From NCBI GenBank assembly GCA_022447335.1, contig JAKVCF010000010.1:1-30645 (forward strand): a stretch of DNA of 30,645 nucleotides. The letters run 5' to 3'. A program made the translations under genes and the position numbers. The DNA comes from Planctomycetota bacterium (lineage in GTDB: Bacteria; Planctomycetota; UBA1135). Under the pieces are notes generated by a model, which was given only the letters and a program-made list of their open reading frames with translations, searched no databases and was not told the DNA's origin. Every line of letters starts with the position of its first letter. The stretch's first letter is position 1. Shown here one piece after another: positions 8,143-16,258 of the stretch.

Positions 8143-8628
8143 ATGAGCGCGAAGAAGAAGTCCAAGTCCGAGCTTGTCAGCCGCATCGATCGCGGGACGG
8201 TCGCGGGAGGCCTAGCGGCAAGCCTGATCTTCGTCGCATGGGCCTTTGTGCATATCGGCATGGAAGTAGGCGCGAGCCAAGGAGAGGCGCCAACCCACCT
8301 GAAGGTGCCGCCTACGACTCAGAGCCAAGTGCATCCGGCGGCGCCGTCAGTGGCCGAGCCCGCCTACAAACAGAAAATCCGCGATGCAATCACACTCGGC
8401 AAGGAGGGGTTGGATGACTACAAGAAGGCGCTTGATTGGAATGAAAATGTTGGGGGGGATCCCTTCAAGTTTGCCAATCTAGTTAAAGAGTCTGGCGCGA
8501 AGGTGAACCGTTCGGTGGCGGCGCTTCAGAGCCTGCGCAAAGATGCCAAAAGCGATAGCGCGGCCGTAAAGAACATTGATCAATGGGTGGAGTACTTCAA
8601 AAAGCGGTCCCCAAGCCACCGCAAGTAG
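8143..8628 (+). CDS. Small membrane-anchored protein, GGDP family (paralogue A)
   Basis: I do not recognise this 161-residue protein. It has a short basic cytoplasmic head (MSAKKKSKSELVSRIDRG), one membrane helix at about 20-39, a proline/threonine-rich linker (45-75) and a helical C-terminal domain (75-155) that would lie in the periplasm. The domain contains the block G.E.L......L.W.E.GGDP..F (W99, GGDP 104-107). The same block recurs, in the same order and without gaps, in the product of 9458-9907 (W87, GGDP 92-95). The two genes flank the TIM-barrel gene 8633-9448. A GAGG sequence 11 bases before ATG is a plausible ribosome site; the gap to rsmB is 14 bp. Function unknown. Confidence 0.8.
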   Translation: MSAKKKSKSELVSRIDRGTVAGGLAASLIFVAWAFVHIGMEVGASQGEAPTHLKVPPTTQSQVHPAAPSVAEPAYKQKIRDAITLGKEGLDDYKKALDWNENVGGDPFKFANLVKESGAKVNRSVAALQSLRKDAKSDSAAVKNIDQWVEYFKKRSPSHRK

Positions 8629-8632
8629 GCCC

Positions 8633-9448
8633 GTGGTACGACTGGGCTATAACTCGAATGGCTTCACCAGCCACCGACTCGAAGAGGCTATCGAGTGGTT
8701 GGGGCACATGGGGTATCGTTCGATTGCGATTACGCCAGATGTAGGCCATCTTGACCCGCTCTTTACCGGGCCTGACGCGTTGCAGGTCTATGGGCAACTT
8801 GCGCAGGCGGTTGGGCTTAGTGTCGTGATCGAAACCGGCGCAAGGTTCCTACTCGACCCGCGGCGGAAGCATCGCCCCAATCTACTTGAGCCCGACGCTT
8901 CGGCAGAGGCTCGGGTCGACTTCCTTCGCCAGATGATTGAATGGTGCGACCCACTTGGGGCGCGGCTCGTTTCCTTCTGGTCCGGCGCGATCCCGGAAGG
9001 ATCAACTGCAGAAGAAGCCGAAGCGCGGTTGCTAAATCGGCTTATCCCGCTGCTCGATCTAGCCGAAGAGCGTGGAGTGCGGCTGGCGCTCGAGCCAGAG
9101 CCAGGGCATCTGATCGCTACAGTGGCTGATTGGGTAAGGGTGCGCGGGCGGCTTGGTGAGCGATTGGGTATGAGCCTCGACGTTGGGCACCTAATGGTTG
9201 AAGATGAAGGCCCTCTCGAATCTGTGGTCGGCCCACATCGCAATGCAGTCTGGAATGTGCAGCTCGATGACATGCGGCGCGGTGTGCACGAACATCTAGT
9301 ACCGGGTGAGGGTGAAGTTGACTGGCATGCGGTCCGCACTTTTCTTGCCACATTGCCGGAGGACACTCCCGCGTGCTTTGAGCTCAGCCGTGATAGCCAT
9401 CGTTTCCACGAACTCGCCCCCCGCCTTATCTCCGAGTTTGAGGCCTAG
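8633..9448 (+). CDS. Sugar phosphate isomerase/epimerase-like TIM-barrel protein
   Basis: This 271-residue protein belongs to the xylose isomerase-like / AP endonuclease 2 TIM-barrel superfamily. Candidate metal ligands fall at the ends of the barrel strands: E in LALEPEPGH, D and H in MSLDVGHLM, D in NVQLDD, and E in CFELSRDS near the C-terminus. The family holds isomerases, epimerases and dehydratases, so the substrate cannot be set from sequence. I use GTG 8633, four bases after the upstream stop; an in-frame TTG at 8576 would overlap the previous gene by 53 bp and add residues that do not look like the family N-terminus (VVRLGYNSNGF is the natural first strand). It is bracketed by two paralogous membrane proteins, which suggests a shared, undescribed role. 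Confidence 0.88.
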   Translation: MVRLGYNSNGFTSHRLEEAIEWLGHMGYRSIAITPDVGHLDPLFTGPDALQVYGQLAQAVGLSVVIETGARFLLDPRRKHRPNLLEPDASAEARVDFLRQMIEWCDPLGARLVSFWSGAIPEGSTAEEAEARLLNRLIPLLDLAEERGVRLALEPEPGHLIATVADWVRVRGRLGERLGMSLDVGHLMVEDEGPLESVVGPHRNAVWNVQLDDMRRGVHEHLVPGEGEVDWHAVRTFLATLPEDTPACFELSRDSHRFHELAPRLISEFEA

Positions 9449-9457
9449 GGGCTATTT

Positions 9458-9907
9458 ATGCGACCGATCATCGCGATGGCGGCACTATTCGTCGCAGCTA
9501 TTGCCGCTTTTATCTTCTATCAGCAGCGGCTTGCGGCGAACGAGCGCAAGCTAGGTGTGCCGGTACACCAAGATACGGCGCCGGCGGAGGTCGCCGAGCC
9601 TCTGGCGCCACCGCCTGCTTTGCCGGATCATATGCTCTGGACTCTGGATGAGCGCTGGCAGCGCGCTGATCGCGAAGGAGAGGAAATACTGGGGCAGATC
9701 CGCGAGCTGTACCGGTGGCAAGAAGAAGAAGGCGGTGACCCGATCCGTTTCCGGCGAGAGAAGAAGGGGCTTTCCGAAAAGTTGGGCCCTCTCCTGGAGG
9801 GCCTTTTGGCTTTGCAGGTTGAATTAGAGCGCCACCCCGGGGCGGCCGGAGTAGTTGAAGTCCGCATACGTGAGTTTTCTGGCGCTATGTCCGGGGTTCT
9901 TAGGTAG
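9458..9907 (+). CDS. Small membrane-anchored protein, GGDP family (paralogue B)
   Basis: I do not recognise this 149-residue protein by name. It begins with a membrane helix (residues about 4-22, MRPIIAMAALFVAAIAAFIFY), followed by a proline/alanine-rich linker (38-56) and a mainly helical, charged periplasmic domain. Residues 74-98 (G.E.L......L.RW.EE.GGDP.RF) align without gaps with residues 86-110 of the 8143-8628 product, and the following 40 residues also keep the leucine spacing. The gene starts 9 bp after the TIM-barrel gene and ends at a weak terminator-like hairpin. It is probably the last gene of the plus-strand run that begins at 3779. Confidence 0.8.
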   Translation: MRPIIAMAALFVAAIAAFIFYQQRLAANERKLGVPVHQDTAPAEVAEPLAPPPALPDHMLWTLDERWQRADREGEEILGQIRELYRWQEEEGGDPIRFRREKKGLSEKLGPLLEGLLALQVELERHPGAAGVVEVRIREFSGAMSGVLR

Positions 9908-9934
9908 GCGCCTTGAGTTTTGGGGCGCTTTAAT
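9906..9934 (+). terminator. Possible weak intrinsic terminator
   Basis: Just after the stop at 9907, AGGCGCC (9906-9912) can pair with GGCGCTT (9924-9930, with one G-T pair), leaving an 11-base loop, and is followed by TTTAAT. It lies in the 58-bp convergent spacer before the sulfatase stop at 9966. The stem is short and the T-run poor, so this is tentative. Confidence 0.35.
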
Positions 9935-9965
9935 CATCGCGGTAAGGCGCCGGTCATCTGGCTCC

Positions 9966-11402
9966 CTAGCGGATAGCCTCCGCCCACGCGGCAGGGGCTT
10001 TCCACGTTTCTGGCGCACTGCCCTCCCAATTTGGAAGTTTCTCAAGCCCAAGCCCTTGCGGGTCAAGTGCGACCCACTCGGCGAGCAAGGCGCGGAGCTC
10101 TTGAGCGCGCCCTTCATTTTCTCTGATGAGGTTAGTGGATTCAGTGGGGTCTTCGTCAATTCGGAAGAGTTGCTCCCGCACATTGCCGCCTGCACGATCA
10201 ATGCGGCGAATTAGTTTCCAAGGCCAGTAGATCAGTGCCATTTGGCCACGCTGCTCGTTGTGCGCGACGAAGGCCGTTGCAGGCACCTCGTAGTTTGCGC
10301 TTTTTTGGCCGAGCCACTCAGCATGCAGATCACGACCATCAATCGCTTGTGTGAAGTGGGCGCCAGCAAAGCTTGCGAGCGTTGGGGCGATATCCTGCAT
10401 CACTTGGAAGCTCGCGCTCGATCGACCACCTTCAATCTGGCCTGGCCAATGTACAAAGGCAGGCACGCGAAGTCCGCCCTGAGTTACGGCAGACTTGCCG
10501 CCCTTTAGTTCGCCGTTCGAGCCGCCTAGTTGTAGGGCGGCGCCGTTATCGGAAAGGAAGACCCACAAAGTGTTGGACGTAACGCCCGCCAGCTCGAGAG
10601 CGGATCGCACGCGTTCGATGCCCTGGTCAAGTTCAGCAAGCATCGATGTGTACACTCGGTCGGCGGCTTTTGGCATTTCTGCCATTTTGGCGAGCGTTTC
10701 CGGCGGCGCTTGCATCGGTCGATGCGGCGCGCTGTAAGACAGCATTAAGAACAAGGGCTGCGCAAAGTCGTGTTCGGCAATCAGCCGCTCAGCTTCGTGG
10801 CTGAGTAGGCGCGTGACGTAGCCGGACTCCTGCACTGTGGTTCCATTGCGCTGCCAGTCACGCCCTCCATCGCGGCTTTCATGGCTGAAGTAATCGACCG
10901 CGCCGGTTAGGAAGCCATAGAAGTGGTCGAATCCGTGGTTGTTTGGGTGGTGGCGCGCGAAGGTGTGGCCCAAGTGCCACTTCCCCAATAGCGCGGTATG
11001 GTAGCCTGCGGCTCGCAGGACTTCGGGCAAGGTCTCGCGGGCGGGGTCGAGTCCGAGCTCGCTCCATGGGCGCAGTGGCGACCAAGCGAGGCCGTCGCGC
11101 AGTGGCGAACGCCCGGTCATCAGGGCGGCGCGCGAAGGGGTGCACAATGGGAAGGTGTGAAATTGCTCGAGGCGGACCCCCCGCTCTGCCAGCTCTAATA
11201 AAGCTGGGATGTGTTCAGGCCTTCCAGCGCGGGCGAGGTCGCCGAAACCAAGGTCGTCAGCAATCACGAGTACGATATGGGGCCGCATCGCATCGGCGAG
11301 CTCGGCCTTACTAGAAGTTGGCGGCTCGGGCGATCCGCACGCGCTCAACGTTAACGAGCCGGCGACCAGGGCTTTGTAACGGAGCGCGGCAAAAAGCGTC
11401 AT
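9966..11402 (-). CDS. Lipoprotein arylsulfatase (formylglycine type)
   Basis: This 478-residue type I sulfatase should hydrolyse a sulfate ester, outside the cytoplasm. The N-terminus MTLFAALRYKALVAGSLTLSAC is a lipoprotein signal with lipobox LSAC and lipidated C22. The sulfatase signature is CTPSRAALMTGR with C87 as the residue converted to formylglycine; metal ligands include D49-D50 in IADDLGFGD and the later SDNGA. GKWHLG is the second family signature. The length is typical of planctomycete and Bacteroidetes arylsulfatases, and the chain ends in the usual small C-terminal subdomain. AGGA lies 7 bases before ATG. No sulfatase-maturing enzyme (FGE or anSME) is in the window. The substrate is unknown. 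The gene is divergent from the aldehyde dehydrogenase gene, with only about 20 bp between starts. Confidence 0.93.
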   Translation of the reverse strand: MTLFAALRYKALVAGSLTLSACGSPEPPTSSKAELADAMRPHIVLVIADDLGFGDLARAGRPEHIPALLELAERGVRLEQFHTFPLCTPSRAALMTGRSPLRDGLAWSPLRPWSELGLDPARETLPEVLRAAGYHTALLGKWHLGHTFARHHPNNHGFDHFYGFLTGAVDYFSHESRDGGRDWQRNGTTVQESGYVTRLLSHEAERLIAEHDFAQPLFLMLSYSAPHRPMQAPPETLAKMAEMPKAADRVYTSMLAELDQGIERVRSALELAGVTSNTLWVFLSDNGAALQLGGSNGELKGGKSAVTQGGLRVPAFVHWPGQIEGGRSSASFQVMQDIAPTLASFAGAHFTQAIDGRDLHAEWLGQKSANYEVPATAFVAHNEQRGQMALIYWPWKLIRRIDRAGGNVREQLFRIDEDPTESTNLIRENEGRAQELRALLAEWVALDPQGLGLEKLPNWEGSAPETWKAPAAWAEAIR

Positions 11403-11423
11403 TGCGGGATCCTAACAAGGGTG

Positions 11424-13073
11424 ATGGAACCAACCCAGACCATTGAAGCTGTAGCCGCCCAAGCGCGCACTTGGGCGGAGCTCGATGATGCTGCGCGAGC
11501 GCGGCTGATTCGGGCTTGTGCGGCATCATTGCACGCGGTGCGCGAAGACTGGGTTGCGGCAGCCTGTCGTACCAAGGGAGTGCGCCCGAACTCCAACCTA
11601 GCGGGGGAGGAATGGATTGCGGGCGTCGCGGTTTCTCTGCGCGCTCTACGGATCTATGCCGAAGTATTGGAAGGCAAGCGGCGGGCGGACCAACTGCCTT
11701 TGAGCCAGAGTCCAAGTGGTCGGACGCGTGTGCAGACTTTCCCGTACGATTTTGTCGAAGGGCTGTTAATGCCAGGTCTTCGTATTGAAGTTGAACTGAA
11801 CAAGGCTGCCGAAGCCACACACGAAGTCCGCAAAGCTGCGCCAGGCGGTCTGGCGTTGGTTCTAGGGGCGGGGAACATTGACTCGATTCTAGTCTTCGAC
11901 TTACTCGATCAACTGTTACGCCACAAGCGCGTTGTCGTGCTGAAGTTTAATCCTGTCAATGCAGCGATTCGCGCGTCAATGCAGCGAGCCTTTGCTCCTC
12001 TGATTGAGCTTGGCTTCCTTGCCTTGGTTGAGGGGGGAAGCGCCGTCGGCGAGGAGCTTTCTGTGCACCCCCGCGTTGACGCGGTACATCTAACGGGCAG
12101 CAACGCCAGTTTCGATGCAATGGTTTGGGGCGGAAGTGAAAAAGAGAGTCTTCGCCGCCGAAAGGCTAAAGAGCCACGCGTGATGGGGGAGGTCAGCGCT
12201 GAGCTGGGAGCAGTTACACCGGTGTTGGTGGTCCCCGGCCCCTGGTCAAATGCGGACATTCGCAACCAAGCGCAGCAGGTGGCGGCTATGGCCGCTCATA
12301 ATGCGTCCAATAATTGCAACGCCGCTAAGTTGGTTGTAACCGCGCGGGGTTGGCCGCAGCGCGGCGCCTTCTTAAAAGCTTTGCGCAAGGCGCTTGCGGC
12401 TTTGCCGGCGCGCGCTTCGTGGTACCCAGGATCGCGAGCGCGTTGGGAAGAATTTCGCACGCGCTACGAGCAGGGGGAGGAGATTGCCTCGAAGCAGGTG
12501 GACGCAGTTGCCGATGGTGCGGCTGAGATTTTACCGTGGCTGTTCATCCCCAATGTCCCGTTGCGGCGCACGGAGCTCGCTTGTCGAAAGGAGGCCTTTA
12601 GCCCCGTGCTCGCTGAAGCGGCGATCTCCGCGAAGTCGCCCGAAGAGTTTCTGAGCCGTGTCATTGGCCCAGTTAATGAGGAGGTTTTCGGCACCCTGTC
12701 TTGTGCGATTATTTCCCCGCCGCATACTCCTAAGGAGATGCTCGATCAGGCCATAGATCGATTGGAATACGGCACGCTTTGCGTGAATACGTGGCCAGGC
12801 CTCGCCTTTGGGTTGGGCGCCTCGAGCTGGGGCGCTTATCCGGGGCATACGCTTGCCGATGCAGGCTCTGGCATCGGCCACGTGCACGAGGCCTTCATGC
12901 TCGATGATGTGCGTCGCTCAATTGTTCGAGGTCCTTTTCGCCCCAGCCGTCGCCAGGCTTTCGACCCCGGGCACCGCCGGCTGCGTTCGCTTGGGCGGTC
13001 ATGGGCAAATTGGGAAGCGAAGCCAAGTTTGTTGCGGCTAGCGCGCCTTGCCATTCCCGCGGCTTTCGGCTGA
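11424..13073 (+). CDS. Aldehyde dehydrogenase family protein
   Basis: This 549-residue protein (550 if the adjacent GTG 11421 is used) is an NAD(P)-dependent aldehyde dehydrogenase-fold enzyme. Visible residues, numbered from GTG 11421: the dinucleotide-binding strand region LVLGAGNIDSILVFDLL (147-163), HLTGSNASFDAM (223-234), the general base E261 in SAELGAVTP, and the catalytic cysteine C299 in ASNNCNAAKLVV, where most members have GQRC. The ELGG and GQ.C motifs are both degenerate, and the first 140 residues and last 40 are not typical, so it belongs to a divergent branch whose substrate I cannot name. The gene converges on the LeuA-like gene with a single base between stops. AAGG lies just before the start codons. 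Confidence 0.83.
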   Translation: MEPTQTIEAVAAQARTWAELDDAARARLIRACAASLHAVREDWVAAACRTKGVRPNSNLAGEEWIAGVAVSLRALRIYAEVLEGKRRADQLPLSQSPSGRTRVQTFPYDFVEGLLMPGLRIEVELNKAAEATHEVRKAAPGGLALVLGAGNIDSILVFDLLDQLLRHKRVVVLKFNPVNAAIRASMQRAFAPLIELGFLALVEGGSAVGEELSVHPRVDAVHLTGSNASFDAMVWGGSEKESLRRRKAKEPRVMGEVSAELGAVTPVLVVPGPWSNADIRNQAQQVAAMAAHNASNNCNAAKLVVTARGWPQRGAFLKALRKALAALPARASWYPGSRARWEEFRTRYEQGEEIASKQVDAVADGAAEILPWLFIPNVPLRRTELACRKEAFSPVLAEAAISAKSPEEFLSRVIGPVNEEVFGTLSCAIISPPHTPKEMLDQAIDRLEYGTLCVNTWPGLAFGLGASSWGAYPGHTLADAGSGIGHVHEAFMLDDVRRSIVRGPFRPSRRQAFDPGHRRLRSLGRSWANWEAKPSLLRLARLAIPAAFG

Positions 13074-13074
13074 C

Positions 13075-14316
13075 TTACGCTGGGTGGGCAGCCAAGGCGG
13101 CAGCAGTGACTTCGGCGTCGCTCAATAGGCGGTCTGAGTTCTTAGCTCGGCCGAGCACCGCTTCGACGCGCTCTTTACTTGGGTCGATGCCCAACTTCTC
13201 AAGTTTGAAGATCACATTCGACTTACCGCTCATTGGGCCGACCGAGATTCCTTGCTCCATCCCAAACTCACCTGCGGGCACGCCTGAATAAACACGGTCG
13301 GCGAGCCAGGCGTCACCTTTTCGCAGGGCCTTGATGACCGCGGCGGCATGTACGCCAGTGCCTGTTTCGAAGGCGTCGGCGCCAAATACGGGGTACTCAT
13401 GGCGCAGGTCTCGTCCAACAGCCTTTGCCACGGCACGGACGTAGTCACCGAGCTTAGTTAAGTCGCGATCGATCCAACCAGCGATCTTTAGATTAACGAG
13501 GAGTAGGTCCATCTCGGTATTGCCCGCTCGCTCGCCAATGCCCATGGCAGCGCCATGCGCGCGCGTGGCGCCACCCGAGATTGCAGCGAGCGTGTTGATC
13601 AAGCCCAGGCCGCGGTCGCGGTGACCGTGCCAGTCGATGCCAATATCGGAGCGGCCCTGAGCGGCAAGGAACTTTCGTGTCCAACGTACGAGGTTACGCA
13701 CTTCTGCCGGCGTTGCGCTGCCGACGGTGTCGCATAAACAGAGGCGCTGCGCACCCTCTTCTAAAGCCGCAGTGAATAGGCGCGTTAGCGTTTCCGGAGT
13801 GGACCGTACGGTATCTTCAGTTACGAACATGATTGGTAGTCCGTTGCGTGAGCCAAAGCCAACCGCGTCCCGCACGTTGTTTTCCATGCGGTCGAGGTCC
13901 CAGTCCTCGGCGTAAGCGCGAATCGGCGAGCTGCCAATGAAGGCGCATACTTCGATGGGCGCGCCAAGCTGATGGACCATGTCGACTACCGGTTCAATAT
14001 CACTGGTCACCGTGCGGCAGGCTACGTTCGGAGTGATTGACAGCGACGTCATTTCGTGCGCGAGAGTTAAGATATGCTCGCGCGGGTTAGGCCCTGCGCC
14101 CGGGAGTCCGATGTTGGCCGTGTCGATACCAAGATCGTTCATCAGGTGGATTAACTCAATTTTAGTGTCAAGCGGAGGGTCTACCACTGATGGGCATTGC
14201 AGGCCGTCCCGCAGCGTCTCGTCGTCAAGCATGACTTTGCTCTTCGGCGACGGCAGGTGGTTGGGGCCATGGGCCTCCCAGTCGTAGATCAGCTCGCTGC
14301 GTTCCACGCGGGCCAT
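13075..14316 (-). CDS. LeuA/NifV-like acyl-CoA condensing enzyme (HMGL-like family)
   Basis: This 413-residue protein belongs to the DRE-TIM metallolyase family (isopropylmalate, homocitrate and citramalate synthases, HMG-CoA lyase). Residues 31-38 are DDETLRDG, with metal ligand D32 and R36; the HxH metal pair is H230/H232 in DWHGHRDRGLG; GIGERAGNTE (259-268) is the synthase-type signature; LCDTVGSATP (194-203) is also conserved. The reaction is probably condensation of an acyl-CoA with a 2-oxo acid, but the long C-terminal leucine-binding domain of LeuA is absent, so it is closer in size to homocitrate/citramalate synthases. The open frame extends to 14592, but that part overlaps mgtE on the other strand; ATG 14316 is preceded by a GGGGA sequence. 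Nothing nearby completes leucine, lysine or isoleucine synthesis. Confidence 0.87.
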   Translation of the reverse strand: MARVERSELIYDWEAHGPNHLPSPKSKVMLDDETLRDGLQCPSVVDPPLDTKIELIHLMNDLGIDTANIGLPGAGPNPREHILTLAHEMTSLSITPNVACRTVTSDIEPVVDMVHQLGAPIEVCAFIGSSPIRAYAEDWDLDRMENNVRDAVGFGSRNGLPIMFVTEDTVRSTPETLTRLFTAALEEGAQRLCLCDTVGSATPAEVRNLVRWTRKFLAAQGRSDIGIDWHGHRDRGLGLINTLAAISGGATRAHGAAMGIGERAGNTEMDLLLVNLKIAGWIDRDLTKLGDYVRAVAKAVGRDLRHEYPVFGADAFETGTGVHAAAVIKALRKGDAWLADRVYSGVPAGEFGMEQGISVGPMSGKSNVIFKLEKLGIDPSKERVEAVLGRAKNSDRLLSDAEVTAAALAAHPA

Positions 14317-14369
14317 TTTCCCCGATCCCCGCCCAATCGCCAAGCGAAGGCGGAAGTTACGATGGAGGC

Positions 14370-15773
14370 ATGCCACGTAACCGCCGCCGGGAGATGCGCC
14401 ATCAGGTGCTACTTGCGCTGCGCGCCCATCTTGAGGGCGGCGTGCATCAGCCGCTGGTGCCAGACGAAGGCCACTATCCAGCCGATATCGCCGATGTCTT
14501 GTGGCTGGATTTTGCGCGAGACGAGGCGACAAAACTTTACCAGAGCTTGCCCGAAGAGACGCTAGCCGAGGTGCTGGCTGAGGCAGAGCCAAAGCTGGTC
14601 GAGGTGCTACTTGAGGGCGTGGAGCCCGAGATGCTGGCGCGCAAGCTCGAGCGTATCCCGGCCGACGATGGCACGGACATCCTTGAGATGGTGCCGGAGG
14701 ACGTGCGGCAGCAAGTGCTTTGCTTCATCGAGCCGGAAGATGCTAGCGATCTGCGCCATCTAGCCGAGTACGAGCCGGATACCGCGGGCGGGATGATGAC
14801 AACCGAGTTCATCACGGTCTCACAGGATGAGCGGATCGGCGACGTGCTCAAGCGGATTAAGCGGGATGAGGACTCTGCCGAGACCATTCACTCGCTTTAC
14901 GTTACCGATGGCCGCGAAGTGCTTCAGGGTGTGATTAGTTCGCGCGAGTTACTCGAGGCGGGCATTCACGAAGTGGTTGGCGACCTAATGAATCCAGATG
15001 TCATTTTGGTGCGCGTTGATGAAGACCAGGAAGACGTTGCTCATCGGCTGCTTCATTACAATTTGTCGGCCATCCCAGTTGTCGATCCACGCGGAGCGAT
15101 AGTTGGCATTGTCACGGCTGATGATGCGCTCGAGGTGCTCGAAGGCGAAGGGTCGGAGGATGCCTTATTGTTGGCGGGAGCAGGCGCGGATTCGGACGCT
15201 TCCGAAACGTTTCGGACCAAAGTGCTGCACCGGGCACCGATGCTGGCGATACCGGTTATTGCTGGCTTGGCAATGTCGAGGGTTATGGATTTGTTTGCAG
15301 GCGGGTTAGCCAAAGGGGTAATTCCACAAGGGTCTTCCGGAGGGATTGCTGCCGATTCGTTGGCGGCGATTATTAGCTTCATCCCAATGGTGTTAGCGCT
15401 TGCGGGCACGGTAGGTATGCAAACTTCGGCTGTGCTGGTACGTGGGTTTGCGGTTGGCCAAATCGTTGATGGCAAGAGACTGCGCGTCTTCTTGACTGAG
15501 GTGCAGGTTGGCCTTTTTCTTGGCGGCGTGTGTGCAGCCATCGCGCTGCCTGCGGTCGCCTGGTTTGTTTCCTGGGACGTTGGTTTCGCGATGGCTTCAG
15601 CGTTACTGATCGCAATGACCTGGACAACTACGATTGCGTCGGGCATCGCAATGGGTACCGAGGCAGCCGGCAAGGACCCAGCGGTGGTAGCGGGCCCATT
15701 GATGATTGCAGTTTCAGATCTGAGTGCAGTGGTAATTTTCTTCCTGACCGCTGAAGCTTTACTTGGCGGGTAA
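14370..15773 (+). CDS. mgtE: Magnesium transporter MgtE
   Basis: This 467-residue protein is an Mg2+ channel of the inner membrane. The cytoplasmic superhelical N domain covers about residues 35-135; EPDTAGGMMTTEFI begins the tandem CBS pair (about 140-260), with HYNLSAIPVVD and VGIVTADDALEVL in the second CBS; the plug helix follows, then five membrane helices from about 290. The pore region contains GTVGMQTSAVLVRGFAVG, the MgtE counterpart of GNVGSQS. The exact start is uncertain: ATG 14370 has a GGAGG that is too close, and two other in-frame options follow within 30 codons. The 53-bp spacer to the divergent LeuA-like gene is too short for an M-box riboswitch. It is followed 2 bp later by the signal peptidase gene, likely in one transcript. 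Confidence 0.95.
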   Translation: MPRNRRREMRHQVLLALRAHLEGGVHQPLVPDEGHYPADIADVLWLDFARDEATKLYQSLPEETLAEVLAEAEPKLVEVLLEGVEPEMLARKLERIPADDGTDILEMVPEDVRQQVLCFIEPEDASDLRHLAEYEPDTAGGMMTTEFITVSQDERIGDVLKRIKRDEDSAETIHSLYVTDGREVLQGVISSRELLEAGIHEVVGDLMNPDVILVRVDEDQEDVAHRLLHYNLSAIPVVDPRGAIVGIVTADDALEVLEGEGSEDALLLAGAGADSDASETFRTKVLHRAPMLAIPVIAGLAMSRVMDLFAGGLAKGVIPQGSSGGIAADSLAAIISFIPMVLALAGTVGMQTSAVLVRGFAVGQIVDGKRLRVFLTEVQVGLFLGGVCAAIALPAVAWFVSWDVGFAMASALLIAMTWTTTIASGIAMGTEAAGKDPAVVAGPLMIAVSDLSAVVIFFLTAEALLGG

Positions 15774-15775
15774 GT

Positions 15776-16243
15776 ATGTGCTTAGGGCGATGGCGATGGC
15801 TTGCGGGAGGGACTGTTGCCGTTTTGGTAATCACGGCTTGGATAGTGCAACCCTACCGCGTGGTCGGCAATAGCATGGCCCCACATTACTTGGACGGAGA
15901 CTTGATCTGGACTGCGCCACTCTTAAGGGGCCCAGAGCGAGGCGAGGTTGTTATTTTCAAAGCACCGGATGGCTCTGGCCGGTCGATGAAAAGAGTGGCA
16001 GGTCTCCCAGGCGAGGTGCTGATGAAGAGCTTCGAACGAATGCAATCAACCCCGGGGCGCGCTTCAATCGAAACCCATCTGGATCATTGGGTTTATGACG
16101 AGCAAGAAGAGATGGCGCTACCGGCCGGCCATTACTTTCTCCTTGGTGACAACCTCTCTGCCAGCATTGACTCGCGCGCATTCGGGCCCGTACGGTTCGA
16201 GGCGATGCACCGCCGTGTCCTTGGAGGGCGGGGGAGTGAGTAG
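15776..16243 (+). CDS. lepB: Signal peptidase I (short form)
   Basis: This 155-residue serine protease of family S26 cleaves signal peptides of exported proteins at the outer face of the inner membrane. One N-terminal helix (about 8-24) anchors it. The nucleophile is S33 in NSMAPHYLDGD, the general base is K72 in SMKRVAGLPGE, and box E is GDNLSASIDSRAFGPV near residues 124-139. The order and spacing match the short Gram-positive/mitochondrial type rather than the 324-residue E. coli LepB. It starts two bases after the mgtE stop and is followed by the ECF sigma gene 15 bp later. It may serve as a specialised second copy, but the rest of the genome is not visible. Confidence 0.92.
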   Translation: MCLGRWRWLAGGTVAVLVITAWIVQPYRVVGNSMAPHYLDGDLIWTAPLLRGPERGEVVIFKAPDGSGRSMKRVAGLPGEVLMKSFERMQSTPGRASIETHLDHWVYDEQEEMALPAGHYFLLGDNLSASIDSRAFGPVRFEAMHRRVLGGRGSE

Positions 16244-16258
16244 TTTCGGGGGCTGCCG

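Noticed and set aside
4511..13476. Recurring ATCGATCG/CGATCG words scattered through several genes
   Set aside because: Positions are within codons for Ile, Asp and Arg and show no regular spacing; a formal enrichment test would be needed to claim a repeat motif.
14317..14369. M-box riboswitch ahead of mgtE
   Set aside because: The spacer is only 53 bp, too short for an M-box, and no typical pairing is visible.
15056..15673. 205-residue minus-strand frame opposite mgtE membrane helices
   Set aside because: It mirrors the transmembrane part of MgtE and carries no domain or ribosome site.
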